From: Novosphingobium sp. ERN07
Lineage (GTDB): Bacteria; Pseudomonadota; Alphaproteobacteria; Sphingomonadales; Sphingomonadaceae
Assembly (NCBI RefSeq): GCF_012641335.1
Contig: NZ_JABAID010000001.1
Coordinates: 62,001-126,000 of the forward strand
Direction: 5' to 3'
DNA: 64,000 nt
The notes beneath the pieces were generated by a model. That model made no database searches and was not told the DNA's origin. It saw nothing but the letters and a program-made list of their open reading frames with translations. A program made the translations under genes and the position numbers. Positions 25,241 through 37,200 of this stretch are shown piece by piece. Each line of letters starts with the position of its first letter. Positions within the stretch are counted from its first letter, which is position 1.

Positions 25241-25271
25241 AAAAAGAAAGGCCGGTCCGAAGACCAGCCTT
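25241..25271 (-). terminator. Rho-independent terminator of the etfBA operon
   Basis: Read on the minus strand, AAGGCTGGTC and GACCGGCCTT form a ten-pair stem closed by a TTCG tetraloop, followed by TTTCTTTTT. It lies about 100 nt past the etfA stop. Confidence 0.85.
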
Positions 25272-25372
25272 GGAAAGTTTGGGAGAGGATGCCTGAAAGG
25301 CCTGCTCTATGTGCGGTTTTCAGCGCGTTACGGCAAGTGCGAAGGACGGCAAAGCAGTTGTGTTTTACGCAA

Positions 25373-26305
25373 TTATAGTTTTCCGGTGAGTTCCGGTACG
25401 ATGGTGAAGAGGTCGCCGACGAGGCCGATGTCGGCGACTTGGAAGATCGGGGCGTCTTCATCCTTGTTGATGGCGATGATGGTCTTGGAGTCCTTCATGC
25501 CGGCAAGGTGCTGGATCGCGCCCGAGATGCCGACCGCGATGTAGACTTCAGGCGCCACGATCTTGCCGGTCTGGCCGACCTGGTAGTCGTTGGGCACGTA
25601 GCCTGCGTCGACCGCGGCGCGCGATGCGCCGATGCCTGCGTTCAGCTTGTCGGCCAGCGGGGTGATGACCTGCTCGAAAGTGGCGGCGTCCTTCAGCGCG
25701 CGGCCGCCCGATACGATGATCTTGGCGCTGGTCAGTTCCGGGCGTTCGCTCTTGGCGATTTCGGCACTGACGAAGGTGCTGAGGCCGCTGTCGGCGGTTG
25801 CCGATACGGCTTCGACGCTGGCTGATCCGCCGGTGGGGGCCGCCTTGGCGAAGCCGGTGCCGCGCACGGTGATCACCAGCTTGGCGTCGCTGGATTCGAC
25901 CGTGGCGATGGCATTGCCGGCATAGATCGGGCGGGTGAACGTCTTCGGCCCTTCGACCGAGAGGATGTCCGACACCTGCATCACGTCGAGCAGCGCGGCC
26001 ACGCGCGGGGCGACGTTCTTGCCGGTGGTGGTGGCGGGCGCGACGAAGGCGTCGTAATCGGCCATCAGCCCTGCAACCAGCGGGGCGACGTTTTCAGCGA
26101 GCGCGTTGTCGAGGCTGGCGTCGTCGGCCTTGAGCACCTTGGCCACGCCAGCGATCTGCGCTGCGGCACTTGCGGCACCATCGCAGTTCGATCCTGCGAC
26201 CAGCGCGGTCACTTCGCCCAGTTGCGATGCTGCGGTGACGGCGGCCAAGGTGGCATCCTTGACCGAGGTGTTGTCGTGTTCGACCAGAACGAGAACCTTG
26301 GACAT
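25373..26305 (-). CDS. etfA: Electron transfer flavoprotein alpha subunit
   Basis: This 310-residue FixB/ETF-alpha protein starts [19 protein letters not shown]. It carries the C-terminal FAD-binding signature with VSGGRAL near residue 200 and [23 protein letters not shown] near 245-267. With ETF-beta it carries electrons from acyl-CoA and other matrix-type dehydrogenases to ETF:quinone oxidoreductase. Its ATG overlaps the etfB stop by one base, so the two subunits are translated in step. Confidence 0.96.
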   Translation of the reverse strand: MSKVLVLVEHDNTSVKDATLAAVTAASQLGEVTALVAGSNCDGAASAAAQIAGVAKVLKADDASLDNALAENVAPLVAGLMADYDAFVAPATTTGKNVAPRVAALLDVMQVSDILSVEGPKTFTRPIYAGNAIATVESSDAKLVITVRGTGFAKAAPTGGSASVEAVSATADSGLSTFVSAEIAKSERPELTSAKIIVSGGRALKDAATFEQVITPLADKLNAGIGASRAAVDAGYVPNDYQVGQTGKIVAPEVYIAVGISGAIQHLAGMKDSKTIIAINKDEDAPIFQVADIGLVGDLFTIVPELTGKL

Positions 26306-27063
26306 CAGGCGACTCCCATTTCCTTGAGCTTGGCGACTAGCGTATCGACATCGGGCACCTTGATGCCCGCGCTGCGCACCGGCGGTTCGCTGACCTTGAG
26401 CGTCTTGAGGCGCGGGGCGATGTCCACGCCGTAATCGGCGGGGGTCTTGTTCGCCAAGGGCTTGCTCTTCGCCTTCATGATGTTGGGCAGCGAGGCATAG
26501 CGCGGCTCGTTCAGGCGAAGGTCGGTGGTGACCACGGCGGGCAGCGCCAGACGCACGGTCTGCAAGCCGCCATCGATCTCGCGCTTCACGACGACCGCAT
26601 CGCCCTCGACCGAAACCTCGTTGGCGAACGTCCCCTGCGGACGGCCCAGCAGCGCGGCGACCATCTGGCCGACCTGGTTGCTGTCATCGTCAATCGCCTG
26701 CTTGCCGGTCACGATCAGGCCCGGCGCTTCTTCATCGGCAATGCCCTTGATGATCTTGGCCACCGCCAGCGGTTCGACCTCGGTGCCGTCATCCACCTGC
26801 ACCAGAACCGCACGGTCCGCGCCCATCGCCAGCGCCGTGCGCAGCGTTTCCTGTGCCTTCGCCGGACCAACCGAAACCGCCACGATCTCGGTCACAACGC
26901 CCTTCTCCTTCAGGCGTATCGCTTCCTCAACCGCAATCTCGTCAAACGGGTTCATGCTCATCTTCACGTTCGCAAGATCGACGCCACTCCCATCCGCCTT
27001 CACCCGAGGCTTCACGTTGTAGTCAATCACGCGCTTTACGCACACCAGGGCTTTCATGGCCAA
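26305..27063 (-). CDS. etfB: Electron transfer flavoprotein beta subunit
   Basis: The 252-residue protein begins [20 protein letters not shown] and contains [27 protein letters not shown] and the ETF-beta signature [15 protein letters not shown] near residue 150. It binds AMP and forms the heterodimer with ETF-alpha. It is the first gene of a two-gene operon, and the spacer to sucC holds the sucC terminator. Confidence 0.96.
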   Translation of the reverse strand: MAMKALVCVKRVIDYNVKPRVKADGSGVDLANVKMSMNPFDEIAVEEAIRLKEKGVVTEIVAVSVGPAKAQETLRTALAMGADRAVLVQVDDGTEVEPLAVAKIIKGIADEEAPGLIVTGKQAIDDDSNQVGQMVAALLGRPQGTFANEVSVEGDAVVVKREIDGGLQTVRLALPAVVTTDLRLNEPRYASLPNIMKAKSKPLANKTPADYGVDIAPRLKTLKVSEPPVRSAGIKVPDVDTLVAKLKEMGVA

Positions 27064-27185
27064 GCGTCCTTTCCCTTAAAATCAGTAGCAAGGGCATAAT
27101 TTGCGCTTACGTAAACGTCAACCACAGGTGCAGCCGTGTCCTGCTCTATCGGCGATACGCCGCCGTTAGGCCACTGGCACAAGCA

Positions 27186-27213
27186 AAAGGGGCGCCGGTT
27201 GCCCGACGCCCCC
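27186..27213 (-). terminator. Rho-independent terminator of sucC
   Basis: On the minus strand GGGGCGTCGG and CCGGCGCCCC form a ten-pair stem with a GCAA tetraloop and a TTTT tail. It separates sucC from etfBA. Confidence 0.85.
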
Positions 27214-27239
27214 TGCAATCACATTGCAGTGCTTTGCGA

Positions 27240-28439
<1,200 letters not shown>

Positions 28440-28663
28440 GCGTGATCCCCGACTTGAATGGCGTTCCGGCATGGGCCGAAAAACCGACAGGCGCGCCACC
28501 ATCGGCGCAAAGGTATGCGCCCCCGATGGCGCTTTGAGTCGCTATGCCTTAAGCACAGCACGCAGAGCTTGAAAAGGGGCGTAAATGCGAGGTCTCGACC
28601 TATCTTTGATAACAACTCGCAATTGCACCGACATACAAGAGCCGACACGATCAGGGACGCACG

Positions 28664-29440
28664 ATGATCGACTATGACCGCTTTCACGCTATCATCCGCA
28701 GTGCGGGGGAAATGGCGCTCGCGCTTTGGCCCGGCCACGGCCATGCCCCGCAAGTGTGGGAAAAGACGCCGGGCAGCCCGGTATGCGATGCAGATATCGC
28801 AGTCGATGCCTTTCTAAAGCGCGAACTGGCTGCCCTGTTGCCATCGGCTGGCTGGCTATCTGAAGAAACAGTGGACCATCCTGATCGACTGGAGCGCGGG
28901 CTTTGCTGGCTGGTCGATCCGGTGGACGGCACCCGCGATTTCGTGCGTGGCCGCCCCGGTTGGTCCGTTTCAGTTGCGTTGGTAAGCGAGGGTCGCCCGC
29001 TGATCGGCGCATTGAGCGCACCGGCGCGCCGCGAATACTGGGCTGCGATTGCGGGACAAGGCGCGACGCGTAATGGGTTGCCCCTCCAAGCCAGCAAGCG
29101 CGGCGTACTGGCCGGTTCGCGCGTCCCGGCAGACAGCCTACCCAAAGCGGACGCCGATCTAGTCACCGTCGATAAGCCCAACTCCATCGCGCTGCGCATC
29201 GCGATGGTCGGCGCGAACGAGGCTGACCTGCTGGCAACACTGCGATGGGGGTTTGAATGGGACATCGCCGCCGCCAGCCTGATCGCACGCGAGGCAGGTG
29301 CGGCTGTGAGCGATGCTTTCGGTCAACCGCTTGCCTACAACAAGCGCGATCCGCGGGCGTTTGGACTGCTGGTGACAGCCCCGGCGATCCATGCGGCAGC
29401 GGTCGACCGACTGGCCGACCGCGCGGCGAAGATGGTTTAG
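28664..29440 (+). CDS. Inositol monophosphatase family protein, CysQ-like
   Basis: The 258-residue enzyme has the lithium-sensitive phosphatase motifs: Glu-Glu in LSEETVD near residue 68, LVDPVDGTRDFV near 83-94 and WDIAAASLIAREAGA near 199-213. Substrates in this family include 3'-phosphoadenosine 5'-phosphate and inositol or fructose phosphates; the short form and WLVDPVDGTRDF resemble CysQ, but this is not decisive. It is divergent from sucC across 224 bp with no other gene, and its end overlaps the convergent aldo/keto reductase gene by 4 nt. Confidence 0.88.
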   Translation: MIDYDRFHAIIRSAGEMALALWPGHGHAPQVWEKTPGSPVCDADIAVDAFLKRELAALLPSAGWLSEETVDHPDRLERGLCWLVDPVDGTRDFVRGRPGWSVSVALVSEGRPLIGALSAPARREYWAAIAGQGATRNGLPLQASKRGVLAGSRVPADSLPKADADLVTVDKPNSIALRIAMVGANEADLLATLRWGFEWDIAAASLIAREAGAAVSDAFGQPLAYNKRDPRAFGLLVTAPAIHAAAVDRLADRAAKMV

Positions 29441-30429
29441 AAATCCTCGGTGTCGATCGTGGGGAGGATCGCCCCCGCATAGCGATGGCCGGAAACGGTC
29501 TGCTGGTTAATCAGCGCATCGACTTCTGCGGCGACGGCTGCGGGAATTTCCCAGTCCCAGCGCGCGATGTTTTCTTCAAGATGGGCGATCTTGCCGGTGC
29601 CGGGGATGGTCACGATGTGATCCCCGCGCGAATGCACCCAGGCAAGGCTGAGTTGCGCCGGGGTGACGCCTTCGCGGGCCGCAATCGCATTGAACTGATC
29701 AATCAGTGCAAGATTTTTGGGCCAGTTTTCCGCATTCATGCGCGGCATCGCCTTGCGGATATCGCCATCGGGTAGCGCGGCAGGATCGCGCAAGCCATTG
29801 GCAAGAACTCCGCGCCCCACGGGCGAAAATGCCACGAAAGCGGTGCCAAGTTCGCGACAAGCATCAAGCACGGCAATTTCCGCCTGCCTTGTCCACGGCG
29901 AATATTCGGTCTGCATGGCCGCAATCGGGTGGACCGCGGAAGCGCGGCGCAGCGTATCAGCCGACATTTCCGACAGGCCGATGCCGCCAATTTTTCCCTC
30001 CTTCACAAGGTCAGCCATCGCGCCGACCGATTCCTCGATGGGGACGTTCCGGTCACGCCGGTGCATGTAGTAAAGGTCGATGTGATCAGTCTGCAGCAGC
30101 TTGAGCGACACTTCGAGTTCGCTACGGATCGTATCGGGATGACAATCGACCCCGCGCTTTTCTCCGCTGGCAAAGATGCCCATCTTCGACGCGAGATAGA
30201 CCTGATCACGCCGCCCTTTGAGCGCGATACCCACCTGCGTTTCGTTATGGCCAAGGCCATAGAGGCGCGCGGTATCGAAATGATCGTAGCCGATGTCTAT
30301 CGCGCGGTGGAACAGGCGGATGCCGTCTTCCTCACTCGGCCGCCCGGAATAGGCCCAGCTCAACGACATGCAGCCAAGGCCAACGGGGTTCACCATACGT
30401 CCGTTAAGGGGGCGGCGTTCGATCGGCAT
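29437..30429 (-). CDS. Aldo/keto reductase
   Basis: This 330-residue (alpha/beta)8 NADPH-dependent reductase shows the catalytic tetrad positions in DHFDTARLYGLGHNE (Asp, Tyr), YLASKMG (Lys) and DLYYMHRRD (His). SPVGRGVLANG and the late IPGTGKIAHLEENI cofactor-binding segment are present. The layout is that of the AKR13-like group that reduces aldehydes and ketones in the cytoplasm. The physiological substrate is unknown. Confidence 0.93.
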   Translation of the reverse strand: MPIERRPLNGRMVNPVGLGCMSLSWAYSGRPSEEDGIRLFHRAIDIGYDHFDTARLYGLGHNETQVGIALKGRRDQVYLASKMGIFASGEKRGVDCHPDTIRSELEVSLKLLQTDHIDLYYMHRRDRNVPIEESVGAMADLVKEGKIGGIGLSEMSADTLRRASAVHPIAAMQTEYSPWTRQAEIAVLDACRELGTAFVAFSPVGRGVLANGLRDPAALPDGDIRKAMPRMNAENWPKNLALIDQFNAIAAREGVTPAQLSLAWVHSRGDHIVTIPGTGKIAHLEENIARWDWEIPAAVAAEVDALINQQTVSGHRYAGAILPTIDTEDF

Positions 30430-30503
30430 TGGCAGTCTCCTTTGCGCGAGCCCGATGCCAGCCCATGCCGACGGGGGTCAACCGCGAAACGCATGGGACA
30501 AAC

Positions 30504-30534
30504 AAAAACGGCGCCGCCCGGGTGGGGCAGCGCC
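30504..30534 (-). terminator. Rho-independent terminator of the OmpA-family gene
   Basis: On the minus strand GGCGCTGCCC and GGGCGGCGCC pair at nine of ten positions around a five-base loop and are followed by GTTTTTG. It lies about 20 nt after the stop. Confidence 0.75.
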
Positions 30535-30555
30535 GCTTGTCTGGGTGGAGGGCGC

Positions 30556-31248
30556 TTACTGGCCGCTGCGCGCGGCGTTCACGTCATCCTGGCTGATCGG
30601 CACGATCTTGATCTCGACACGACGGTTGGCAGAGCGGCCCTGTTCAGTGTCATTCGAGGCAATCGGCTGCGATTCGCCAAAGCCCTGGCTGCGAATACGG
30701 GCATAACCCACCCCGCGCGAGGTCAGGTAATCGGCAACCGCGCGGGCGCGGCGTTCGGAAAGCGACTGATTGTAGGCGTCCGAACCGGTAGAATCGGTGT
30801 GGCCGTAGACGTCGATAAGCGAGTTGGGATATTGCACCAGCGACTGCGCAACACGATCAAGCGTTGCGCCAAAAGCAGGCTTTACGGTCGAGCTATCGAC
30901 ATCGAAGGTAACGCCGTTTGGCAGGTTCACCAAAATAGCGTTGCCACCATCGGTTTCGGTCACGTCAATGCCGGTCCCTGCGGTCTGTTCGCGCAGTTCG
31001 CGGATCTGCTTGTCCTTCTGGTAGCCGATCACGCCACCGGCGACACCACCGATGCCCGCGCCAACGATGCGCCCGGTCTTGCCGCCGATCAAGCCGCCCA
31101 AAAGGGCGCCACCCAGCGCGCCGCCGATGCCACCGATAGCGGTTCGGGAAACCTTCTTTTCACCCGTGTTAGGGTCGGTGACGCAGGCAGAGAGGCTGAC
31201 CAGCGAAACTGCACACAAGCTCGACATCATGATGCGGCGAATTTTCAT
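30556..31248 (-). CDS. OmpA family lipoprotein with glycine-zipper segment
   Basis: ATG 31248 (AGGGGACAG just upstream) gives 230 residues. A lipoprotein signal ends in the lipobox LSAC (Cys near residue 21). A glycine-zipper stretch follows (IGGIGGALGGALLGGLIGG), then an OmpA C-terminal domain with DVYGHTDSTGSDAYNQSLSERRA and NRRVEIKI, which binds peptidoglycan. It would tether the outer membrane to the cell wall, in the manner of Pal or YiaD. On the minus strand GGAAC (31342-31338) and CGTA (31320-31317) with a 17-nt spacer weakly resemble an EcfG general-stress promoter. Confidence 0.93.
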   Translation of the reverse strand: MKIRRIMMSSLCAVSLVSLSACVTDPNTGEKKVSRTAIGGIGGALGGALLGGLIGGKTGRIVGAGIGGVAGGVIGYQKDKQIRELREQTAGTGIDVTETDGGNAILVNLPNGVTFDVDSSTVKPAFGATLDRVAQSLVQYPNSLIDVYGHTDSTGSDAYNQSLSERRARAVADYLTSRGVGYARIRSQGFGESQPIASNDTEQGRSANRRVEIKIVPISQDDVNAARSGQ

Positions 31249-31436
31249 TTCCTGTCCCCTTTGAACGGCATCCTGTTTCAAATGTAGCGACAGGACGTCG
31301 TAATGACAGGATGAAATACGCCCAGTTCGGCTGAACGGTTCCCGAACGTAAAATGTCATTGCCGTGACAGGAGACATGATAGGGAACTATTGCGTCGCTA
31401 TTCGCCTTTTGCGGGAAATCTGTTAGGGGCCGCTGT

Positions 31437-32765
31437 GTGACACCTTATCCTTGGTCTGATGTCCTGGTCATTCTTGGCCTCGTTGTGCTCAACGGCTTGT
31501 TTTCCATGTCGGAACTGGCGATCGTCTCCGCGCGTCCGGCACGTTTGAAAGTGGCCGCGGAGGAGGGCAGCAAAGGCGCAAAAACCGCGCTGGCGCTCGC
31601 TTCCGATCCCGGAAAATTTTTATCGACGGTGCAGATCGGCATCACGCTGGTCGGCATCATCGCCGGCGCCTATTCGGGCGCAAGCCTTGGCGGGCCAACG
31701 GCGGAACGACTCGTCGCTTGGGGTGTGCCCGCACGCTATGCCGACGATGCGGGCTTCGCCATCGTCATCGCGATAACCACCTACCTCAGCCTTGTGGTAG
31801 GCGAACTGGTGCCCAAGCAACTGGCATTGCGGGCTGCCGAACCGATTGCCAAGATCGCTGCGCCAGCGATGGCGCTGATGTCGAAGGTCACGGCGCCGTT
31901 CGTCTGGCTGCTCGACAATTCATCCAGCCTCATCATCCGCCTGCTTGGCCTGAAGCAGGGTGGCGAACAGGAAGTTACCGCCGAAGAACTGCACATGATC
32001 TTTGCTGAGGCCACGCGATCCGGCGTGATCGAGGAGGAAGAGCGTGCACTGATGACCGGCATCATGCGCCTGGCTGAACGCCCCGTGCGTGAAGTGATGA
32101 CACCGCGCACCGAACTCCACTGGATCGAGCGCAAGGCCCCCGAAATCGAATTGCGGGCGGCCATCGAGGACAGCCCCCATTCGCTGCTGCTGGTGGCGGA
32201 CGGTTCGGTAGACAAGATCGTGGGCGTCGTGAAAGTGCGCGATGTGCTTTCCACCCTGCTGCGTGGGCGCAAGGTGCAACTGGGCCGGTTGATGAAGAAG
32301 CCTGCCATCGTGCCCGATCAACTCGATACGATGGACGCATTGGGCATGATCCAGCAGGCCGAAGTGGCGCTGGCGCTGGTGCACGACGAATACGGCCATC
32401 TCGAAGGTATCGTCACTCCGGCAGACCTGCTGGCCGCTATCGCGGGCAATTTCGTCGGCCATGCAGATGCGGGCGATGAACCGATGGTGATTGAGCGCGA
32501 GGACGGTTCGCTGCTCATCGCAGGCGCGCTTCCCGCCGACGCGCTGGCCGACCGGCTGGGCATAGACATGCCCGATGACCGCGAATTTGCCACGACGGCA
32601 GGCTACTGCCTTTCCGTCCTCAAGCGGCTGCCCAACGAAGGCGAACATTTCACCGATCAGGGCTGGCGCTTTGAAGTGGTCGATATGGATGGGCGCAAGA
32701 TCGACAAGCTGCTGGTCTGCCGCAAGAAAGCGGCGCCGATGGCCGAGCCGGAAGGCGACGCCTGA
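31437..32765 (+). CDS. Hemolysin/CNNM-CorC family transmembrane protein with CBS pair
   Basis: GTG 31437 starts a 442-residue protein: a DUF21/CNNM membrane domain with hydrophobic segments across residues 1-170, two CBS domains at about 205-330 (MTPRTELHWIERK, DEYGHLEGIVTPADLLAAI) and a CorC_HlyC C-terminal domain from ~345 (GDREFATTAGYCLSVLKRLPNEG). Related proteins are Mg2+/Co2+ exporters or regulators with nucleotide-sensing CBS domains. The old hemolysin label is not supported by mechanism. No ATG occurs until residue 24, within the first membrane helix, so GTG is needed. Confidence 0.92.
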   Translation: MTPYPWSDVLVILGLVVLNGLFSMSELAIVSARPARLKVAAEEGSKGAKTALALASDPGKFLSTVQIGITLVGIIAGAYSGASLGGPTAERLVAWGVPARYADDAGFAIVIAITTYLSLVVGELVPKQLALRAAEPIAKIAAPAMALMSKVTAPFVWLLDNSSSLIIRLLGLKQGGEQEVTAEELHMIFAEATRSGVIEEEERALMTGIMRLAERPVREVMTPRTELHWIERKAPEIELRAAIEDSPHSLLLVADGSVDKIVGVVKVRDVLSTLLRGRKVQLGRLMKKPAIVPDQLDTMDALGMIQQAEVALALVHDEYGHLEGIVTPADLLAAIAGNFVGHADAGDEPMVIEREDGSLLIAGALPADALADRLGIDMPDDREFATTAGYCLSVLKRLPNEGEHFTDQGWRFEVVDMDGRKIDKLLVCRKKAAPMAEPEGDA

Positions 32766-32771
32766 GAACAA

Positions 32772-32810
32772 CGAAAAAGGGGGCATCCGAACCCGGACAC
32801 CCCTTTTCTG
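32772..32810. terminator. Bidirectional terminator between the CNNM-type gene and gltD
   Basis: AAAAAGGGG at 32774-32782 pairs with CCCCTTTT at 32800-32807, with an inner TCCG/CGGA pair, and the A/T runs on both sides suit termination from either convergent gene. Confidence 0.75.
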
Positions 32811-32830
32811 ATCGAGCTTTGATCTGACGA

Positions 32831-34264
32831 TCAGCGCGGCAGTTCGGTCACGCCCATCAGCGCTTCGTCCACGGCGCGAGCGCATTGGCGGCCTTCGCGG
32901 ATTGCCCAGACAACAAGGCTCTGGCCACGGCGCATGTCGCCGCAGGAGAACACGTTCTCGACGCTGGTCTTGTAGTCGACGACATTGCCCTTCACATTGC
33001 CGCGTGGGTCAAGCTCTACGCCCGACTGTTCGAGCAGGCCCTGCTTGCGCGGGCCGACAAAGCCCATCGCCAGCAGGATAAGGTCTGCCTTGAGCACGAA
33101 TTCGCTGCCCGCGACTTCCTGCATCTGGCCGTTCACCCATTCGACGCGGACGCATTCGAGGCCGGTAACGTCATTTTCGCCCACCACGCGCTTGGTCAGC
33201 ACAGCAAACTCACGTTCGCAGCCTTCCTCGTGGCTGGAAGATGTCCGCAGCTTTAGCGGCCAGTTCGGCCACGACAGCGCCTTGTCTTCCTTTTCAGGGG
33301 GCTTGGGCATGATTTCTAGCTGGGTGACCGAAGCCGCGCCCTGACGGTTCGAGGTGCCAACGCAGTCAGATCCGGTATCGCCGCCGCCGATGACCACTAC
33401 GTGCTTGCCGGTGGCCGTGAGTGAGCCGCGCGGCGCGGCGCGCAGTTCATCGTCGCCTGCGTTGCGCTTGTTCTGCTGTGTCAGGAATTCCATCGCCATG
33501 CGGACACCGGGCAGCTCCGCGCCGGGGATGTTCAAGCCACGCGGATCTTCGGCGCCACCTGCCAGCACCACGGCATCGAAGTTTTCTTGCAGCGACGCGA
33601 AAGAGACGGTTACGCCCACCTCAACGCCGGTGCGGAACTGGACGCCTTCGGCTTCCATCTGCATCGCGCGGCGATTGATGTGGGTCTTTTCCATCTTGAA
33701 GTCGGGAATGCCGTAACGCAGCAACCCGCCAACGCGATCATTCTTTTCGAACACCGTCACCGAATGGCCAGCACGCGCAAGCTGCTGTGCAGCAGCCATG
33801 CCCGCGGGGCCGGAACCGACGATGGCGACCGACTTGCCGGTCTTCTTCGCCGGAACCTGCGGTTCGATCCAGCCTTCTTTCCACCCGCGATCAACGATAG
33901 CGCATTCGATCGACTTTATGGTGACCGGTTGATCCACGATGTTCAGCGTGCACGCAGCCTCGCACGGAGCGGGGCAGATGCGGCCAGTGAATTCAGGGAA
34001 ATTGTTGGTCGAATGCAGGTTGATCAGCGCATCGCGCCAATCGCCTTCATAGACCAGATGGTTCCAGTCGGGGATCTGGTTGTTCACCGGACAGCCGTTG
34101 TGGCAGTACGGAATACCGCAGTTCATGCAGCGCGATGCCTGCCCTTTGAGGCCGGAATCATTGTGCGGGATCACGAATTCGCGGTAGTGCTTCAGACGTT
34201 CCGCAGGCGCATCATAGGTGCGATCCTTGCGGTCGATTTCGAGAAAGCCGGTTGCCTTGCCCAT
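32831..34264 (-). CDS. gltD: Glutamate synthase (NADPH) small subunit
   Basis: This 477-residue flavoprotein has N-terminal iron-sulfur cysteines ([17 protein letters not shown] near 42-58 and CPAPCEAAC near 96-104), the FAD motif [18 protein letters not shown] near 146-163 and the NADPH motif [15 protein letters not shown] near 288-302. It passes electrons from NADPH to the large subunit. It is 13 nt downstream of gltB and shares its transcript. Confidence 0.97.
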   Translation of the reverse strand: MGKATGFLEIDRKDRTYDAPAERLKHYREFVIPHNDSGLKGQASRCMNCGIPYCHNGCPVNNQIPDWNHLVYEGDWRDALINLHSTNNFPEFTGRICPAPCEAACTLNIVDQPVTIKSIECAIVDRGWKEGWIEPQVPAKKTGKSVAIVGSGPAGMAAAQQLARAGHSVTVFEKNDRVGGLLRYGIPDFKMEKTHINRRAMQMEAEGVQFRTGVEVGVTVSFASLQENFDAVVLAGGAEDPRGLNIPGAELPGVRMAMEFLTQQNKRNAGDDELRAAPRGSLTATGKHVVVIGGGDTGSDCVGTSNRQGAASVTQLEIMPKPPEKEDKALSWPNWPLKLRTSSSHEEGCEREFAVLTKRVVGENDVTGLECVRVEWVNGQMQEVAGSEFVLKADLILLAMGFVGPRKQGLLEQSGVELDPRGNVKGNVVDYKTSVENVFSCGDMRRGQSLVVWAIREGRQCARAVDEALMGVTELPR

Positions 34265-34277
34265 TGTAATCTAACCC

Positions 34278-37200
34278 TTACTCAGCCGCGACCGAGGCGG
34301 CTTCGAGGCGCTCGGCCTCCATCTGGCGGAGCGCACGCGCATAATCGCGCGGCATCACCTTGACGAATTTGCCCAGCGCTGCGTCCCAGTTATCGAGAAT
34401 CTCACGCGCCCGGCTGCTGCCGGTGTAGAGGTGGTGGCGTTCCACCAGCACACGCAGGCGCTCCGCGTCATGACGCAGCATGTCACCCATGCCGTAGTCG
34501 TAAACGTCAACCCCGCGCTGCTGCGGACGGCCTGCACCGTCATCTTCGTCACGCTCTGCCGAAACCGGTACGACATCGACCATCGCGCCATTGACGAGCT
34601 TGGCGAAATTGCCATCCACATCATAGACGTAGGCCACGCCACCCGACATGCCCGCCGCGAAGTTGCGCCCGGTGCGCCCGAGCACGACGACGACGCCGCC
34701 AGTCATATATTCGCAGCCATGATCGCCGGTGCCTTCGACCACTGCGACAGCGCCCGAATTGCGCACCGCAAAGCGTTCGCCGCCCACGCCGTTGAAGAAG
34801 GCCTCACCGGCAATCGCGCCGTAAAGCACGGTGTTGCCGACAATGATGTTCTCGGTCGGATCACGTTCGACATGCGAAGGCTGGCGCACGATCACCCGGC
34901 CGCCCGAAAGCCCCTTGCCCACATAGTCGTTGGCATCGCCAACGAGATCGAGCGTCACGCCATGTGCGAGAAAAGCGCCGAACGACTGGCCCGCCACACC
35001 CTTGAACGAGATGTGGATGGTGTTGTCGGGCAAGCCCTTGTGACCATACTTCTTCGCCACTTCCCCCGAAAGCATCGCGCCGACCGTGCGGTTGACGTTG
35101 ATGACCTTACGTTCGAGCCGAACCGGTTCACCCTTGTCCAGCGCAGGCGCGCTGGCAGCGATCAGATCCTGATCGAGTGCGGCTTCAAGGCCGTGATCCT
35201 GCGTTTCGCTCCAGTTCAAGGTCGTGCCCGCAACTGGATCGACCTTGTGCAGCAGCTTCGACAGATCGATCCCCTGAGCCTTCCAGTGCGAAACCGCCTT
35301 GTTGGCATCGAGACGATCCACGCGGCCGACCATTTCTGCGACCGTGCGGAAGCCCATTTCGGCCATGATCGCCCGCAGTTCTTCGGCAACGAAGAAGAAG
35401 TAGTTGATCACATGCTCAGGCTGACCGGTGAAGCGCGCGCGCAGCACCGGATCCTGCGTGGCAACGCCGACCGGGCACGTGTTCAGGTGGCACTTGCGCA
35501 TCATGATGCAGCCTGCGGCGATCAGCGGCGCGGTGGCAAAGCCGAATTCGTCTGCGCCCAGAAGCGCGGCCACGGCCACGTCACGGCCTGTGCGCAGGCC
35601 ACCGTCTGCCTGCACGCAGATGCGGCTGCGCAGGTTGTTGAGCAGCAGGGTCTGCTGGGTTTCGGCAAGGCCGATTTCCCACGGAGAACCGGCGTGCGTC
35701 AGCGAGGTGAGCGGCGATGCGCCAGTGCCGCCTTCGTAGCCGGAGATCGTGACGTGATCGGCGCGCGCCTTGGAAACGCCCGCAGCCACGGTGCCCACGC
35801 CCACTTCGGACACCAGCTTGACCGAAATGCGCGCGCCGGTGTTCACGTTCTTGAGATCGTGAATGAGCTGCGCAAGGTCTTCGATCGAGTAGATATCGTG
35901 GTGCGGCGGCGGCGAGATCAGGCCGACGCCGGGCGTCGAGTGGCGGGTCTTGCCGATGGTCTTGTCAACCTTGTCGCCCGGCAACTGCCCGCCTTCACCG
36001 GGCTTTGCGCCTTGCGCCATCTTGATCTGCACGTCGTCGGCATTGACGAGGTATTCCGCCGTCACGCCGAAGCGGCCCGATGCCACCTGCTTGATCGCGG
36101 AGCGCATCGAATCGCCATTCGCCATCGGCGTGAAGCGCGCGGGGTCTTCGCCGCCTTCGCCGGTGTTCGACTTGCCGCCGATGCGGTTCATCGCCACGGC
36201 CAGCGTGGTGTGCGCTTCCCACGAGATCGAGCCATAGCTCATCGCGCCGGTGGCGAAGCGCTTGACGATTTCGCTGGCAGGTTCGACTTCGGAAATGTCG
36301 ATAGCCTGATCGGCCTTCTTCAGTTCCATCAGCCCGCGAATGGTCAGCATCCGTTCGGACTGGTCGTTGATCGACTGGGCAAATTCGCGATACTTTTCGG
36401 GCGTGTTGCCGCGAACTGCGTGCTGCAGGCTGGCGATGTTCGATGCGGTCCACGCATGTTCCTCGCCCCGCAGACGGAGCTGGTACATGCCGCCCACGTC
36501 GAGCATCTTGCGGTAGATCGGGTTGTCACCATAGGCCGTGGCGTGACGGCGCACGGCTTCTTCCGCGATTTCCTTGAGGCCCACGCCTTCGATGGTGGTG
36601 GCCGTGCCGGTGAAATAGGCGTTCACGAACTCGGTCGAAAGACCCACGGCATCGAAGATCTGCGCGCCGCAATAGGACTGGTAGGTCGAAATGCCCATCT
36701 TGGACATGACCTTGAGAATGCCCTTGCCGATCGCCTTGATGTAGTTCTTCTTTACATCCTTGGGTTCGAGCGGAAGCTCCTTCGACACGCGGATCTGCTC
36801 CAGCGTTTCGAACGCCAGATAGGGGTTGATCGCTTCCGCACCATAGCCCGCCAGCACGCAGAAGTGGTGCACTTCGCGCGCTTCGCCGGTTTCCACGACA
36901 AGGCCGGTCTGCATACGCAGACCCTGACGCACAAGGTGCTGGTGCACCGCTGCCGTTGCCAGCGCCGCCGGCATCGGGATGCGAGTTTCGCACTGCGCGC
37001 GGTCCGACAGGATCAGGATGTTCTTGTCAGCCAGCACAGCTTCGGTGGCCGCCCAGCACATTTCCTTGATCGCCATTTCAAGGCCATCAGCGCCGGTTGC
37101 GGCATCCCACGTCGCATCGACGGTGGCGGTGCGGAAAGCACCATCCAGCGCGGCTTCGACCGAACGGATCTTGGCGACTTCCTCGTTCGTCAGGATTGGC

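Noticed and set aside
28586..28678. 30-codon frame upstream of the CysQ-like gene
   Set aside because: It has no ribosome-binding site and runs into the start of the real gene; nothing supports its translation.
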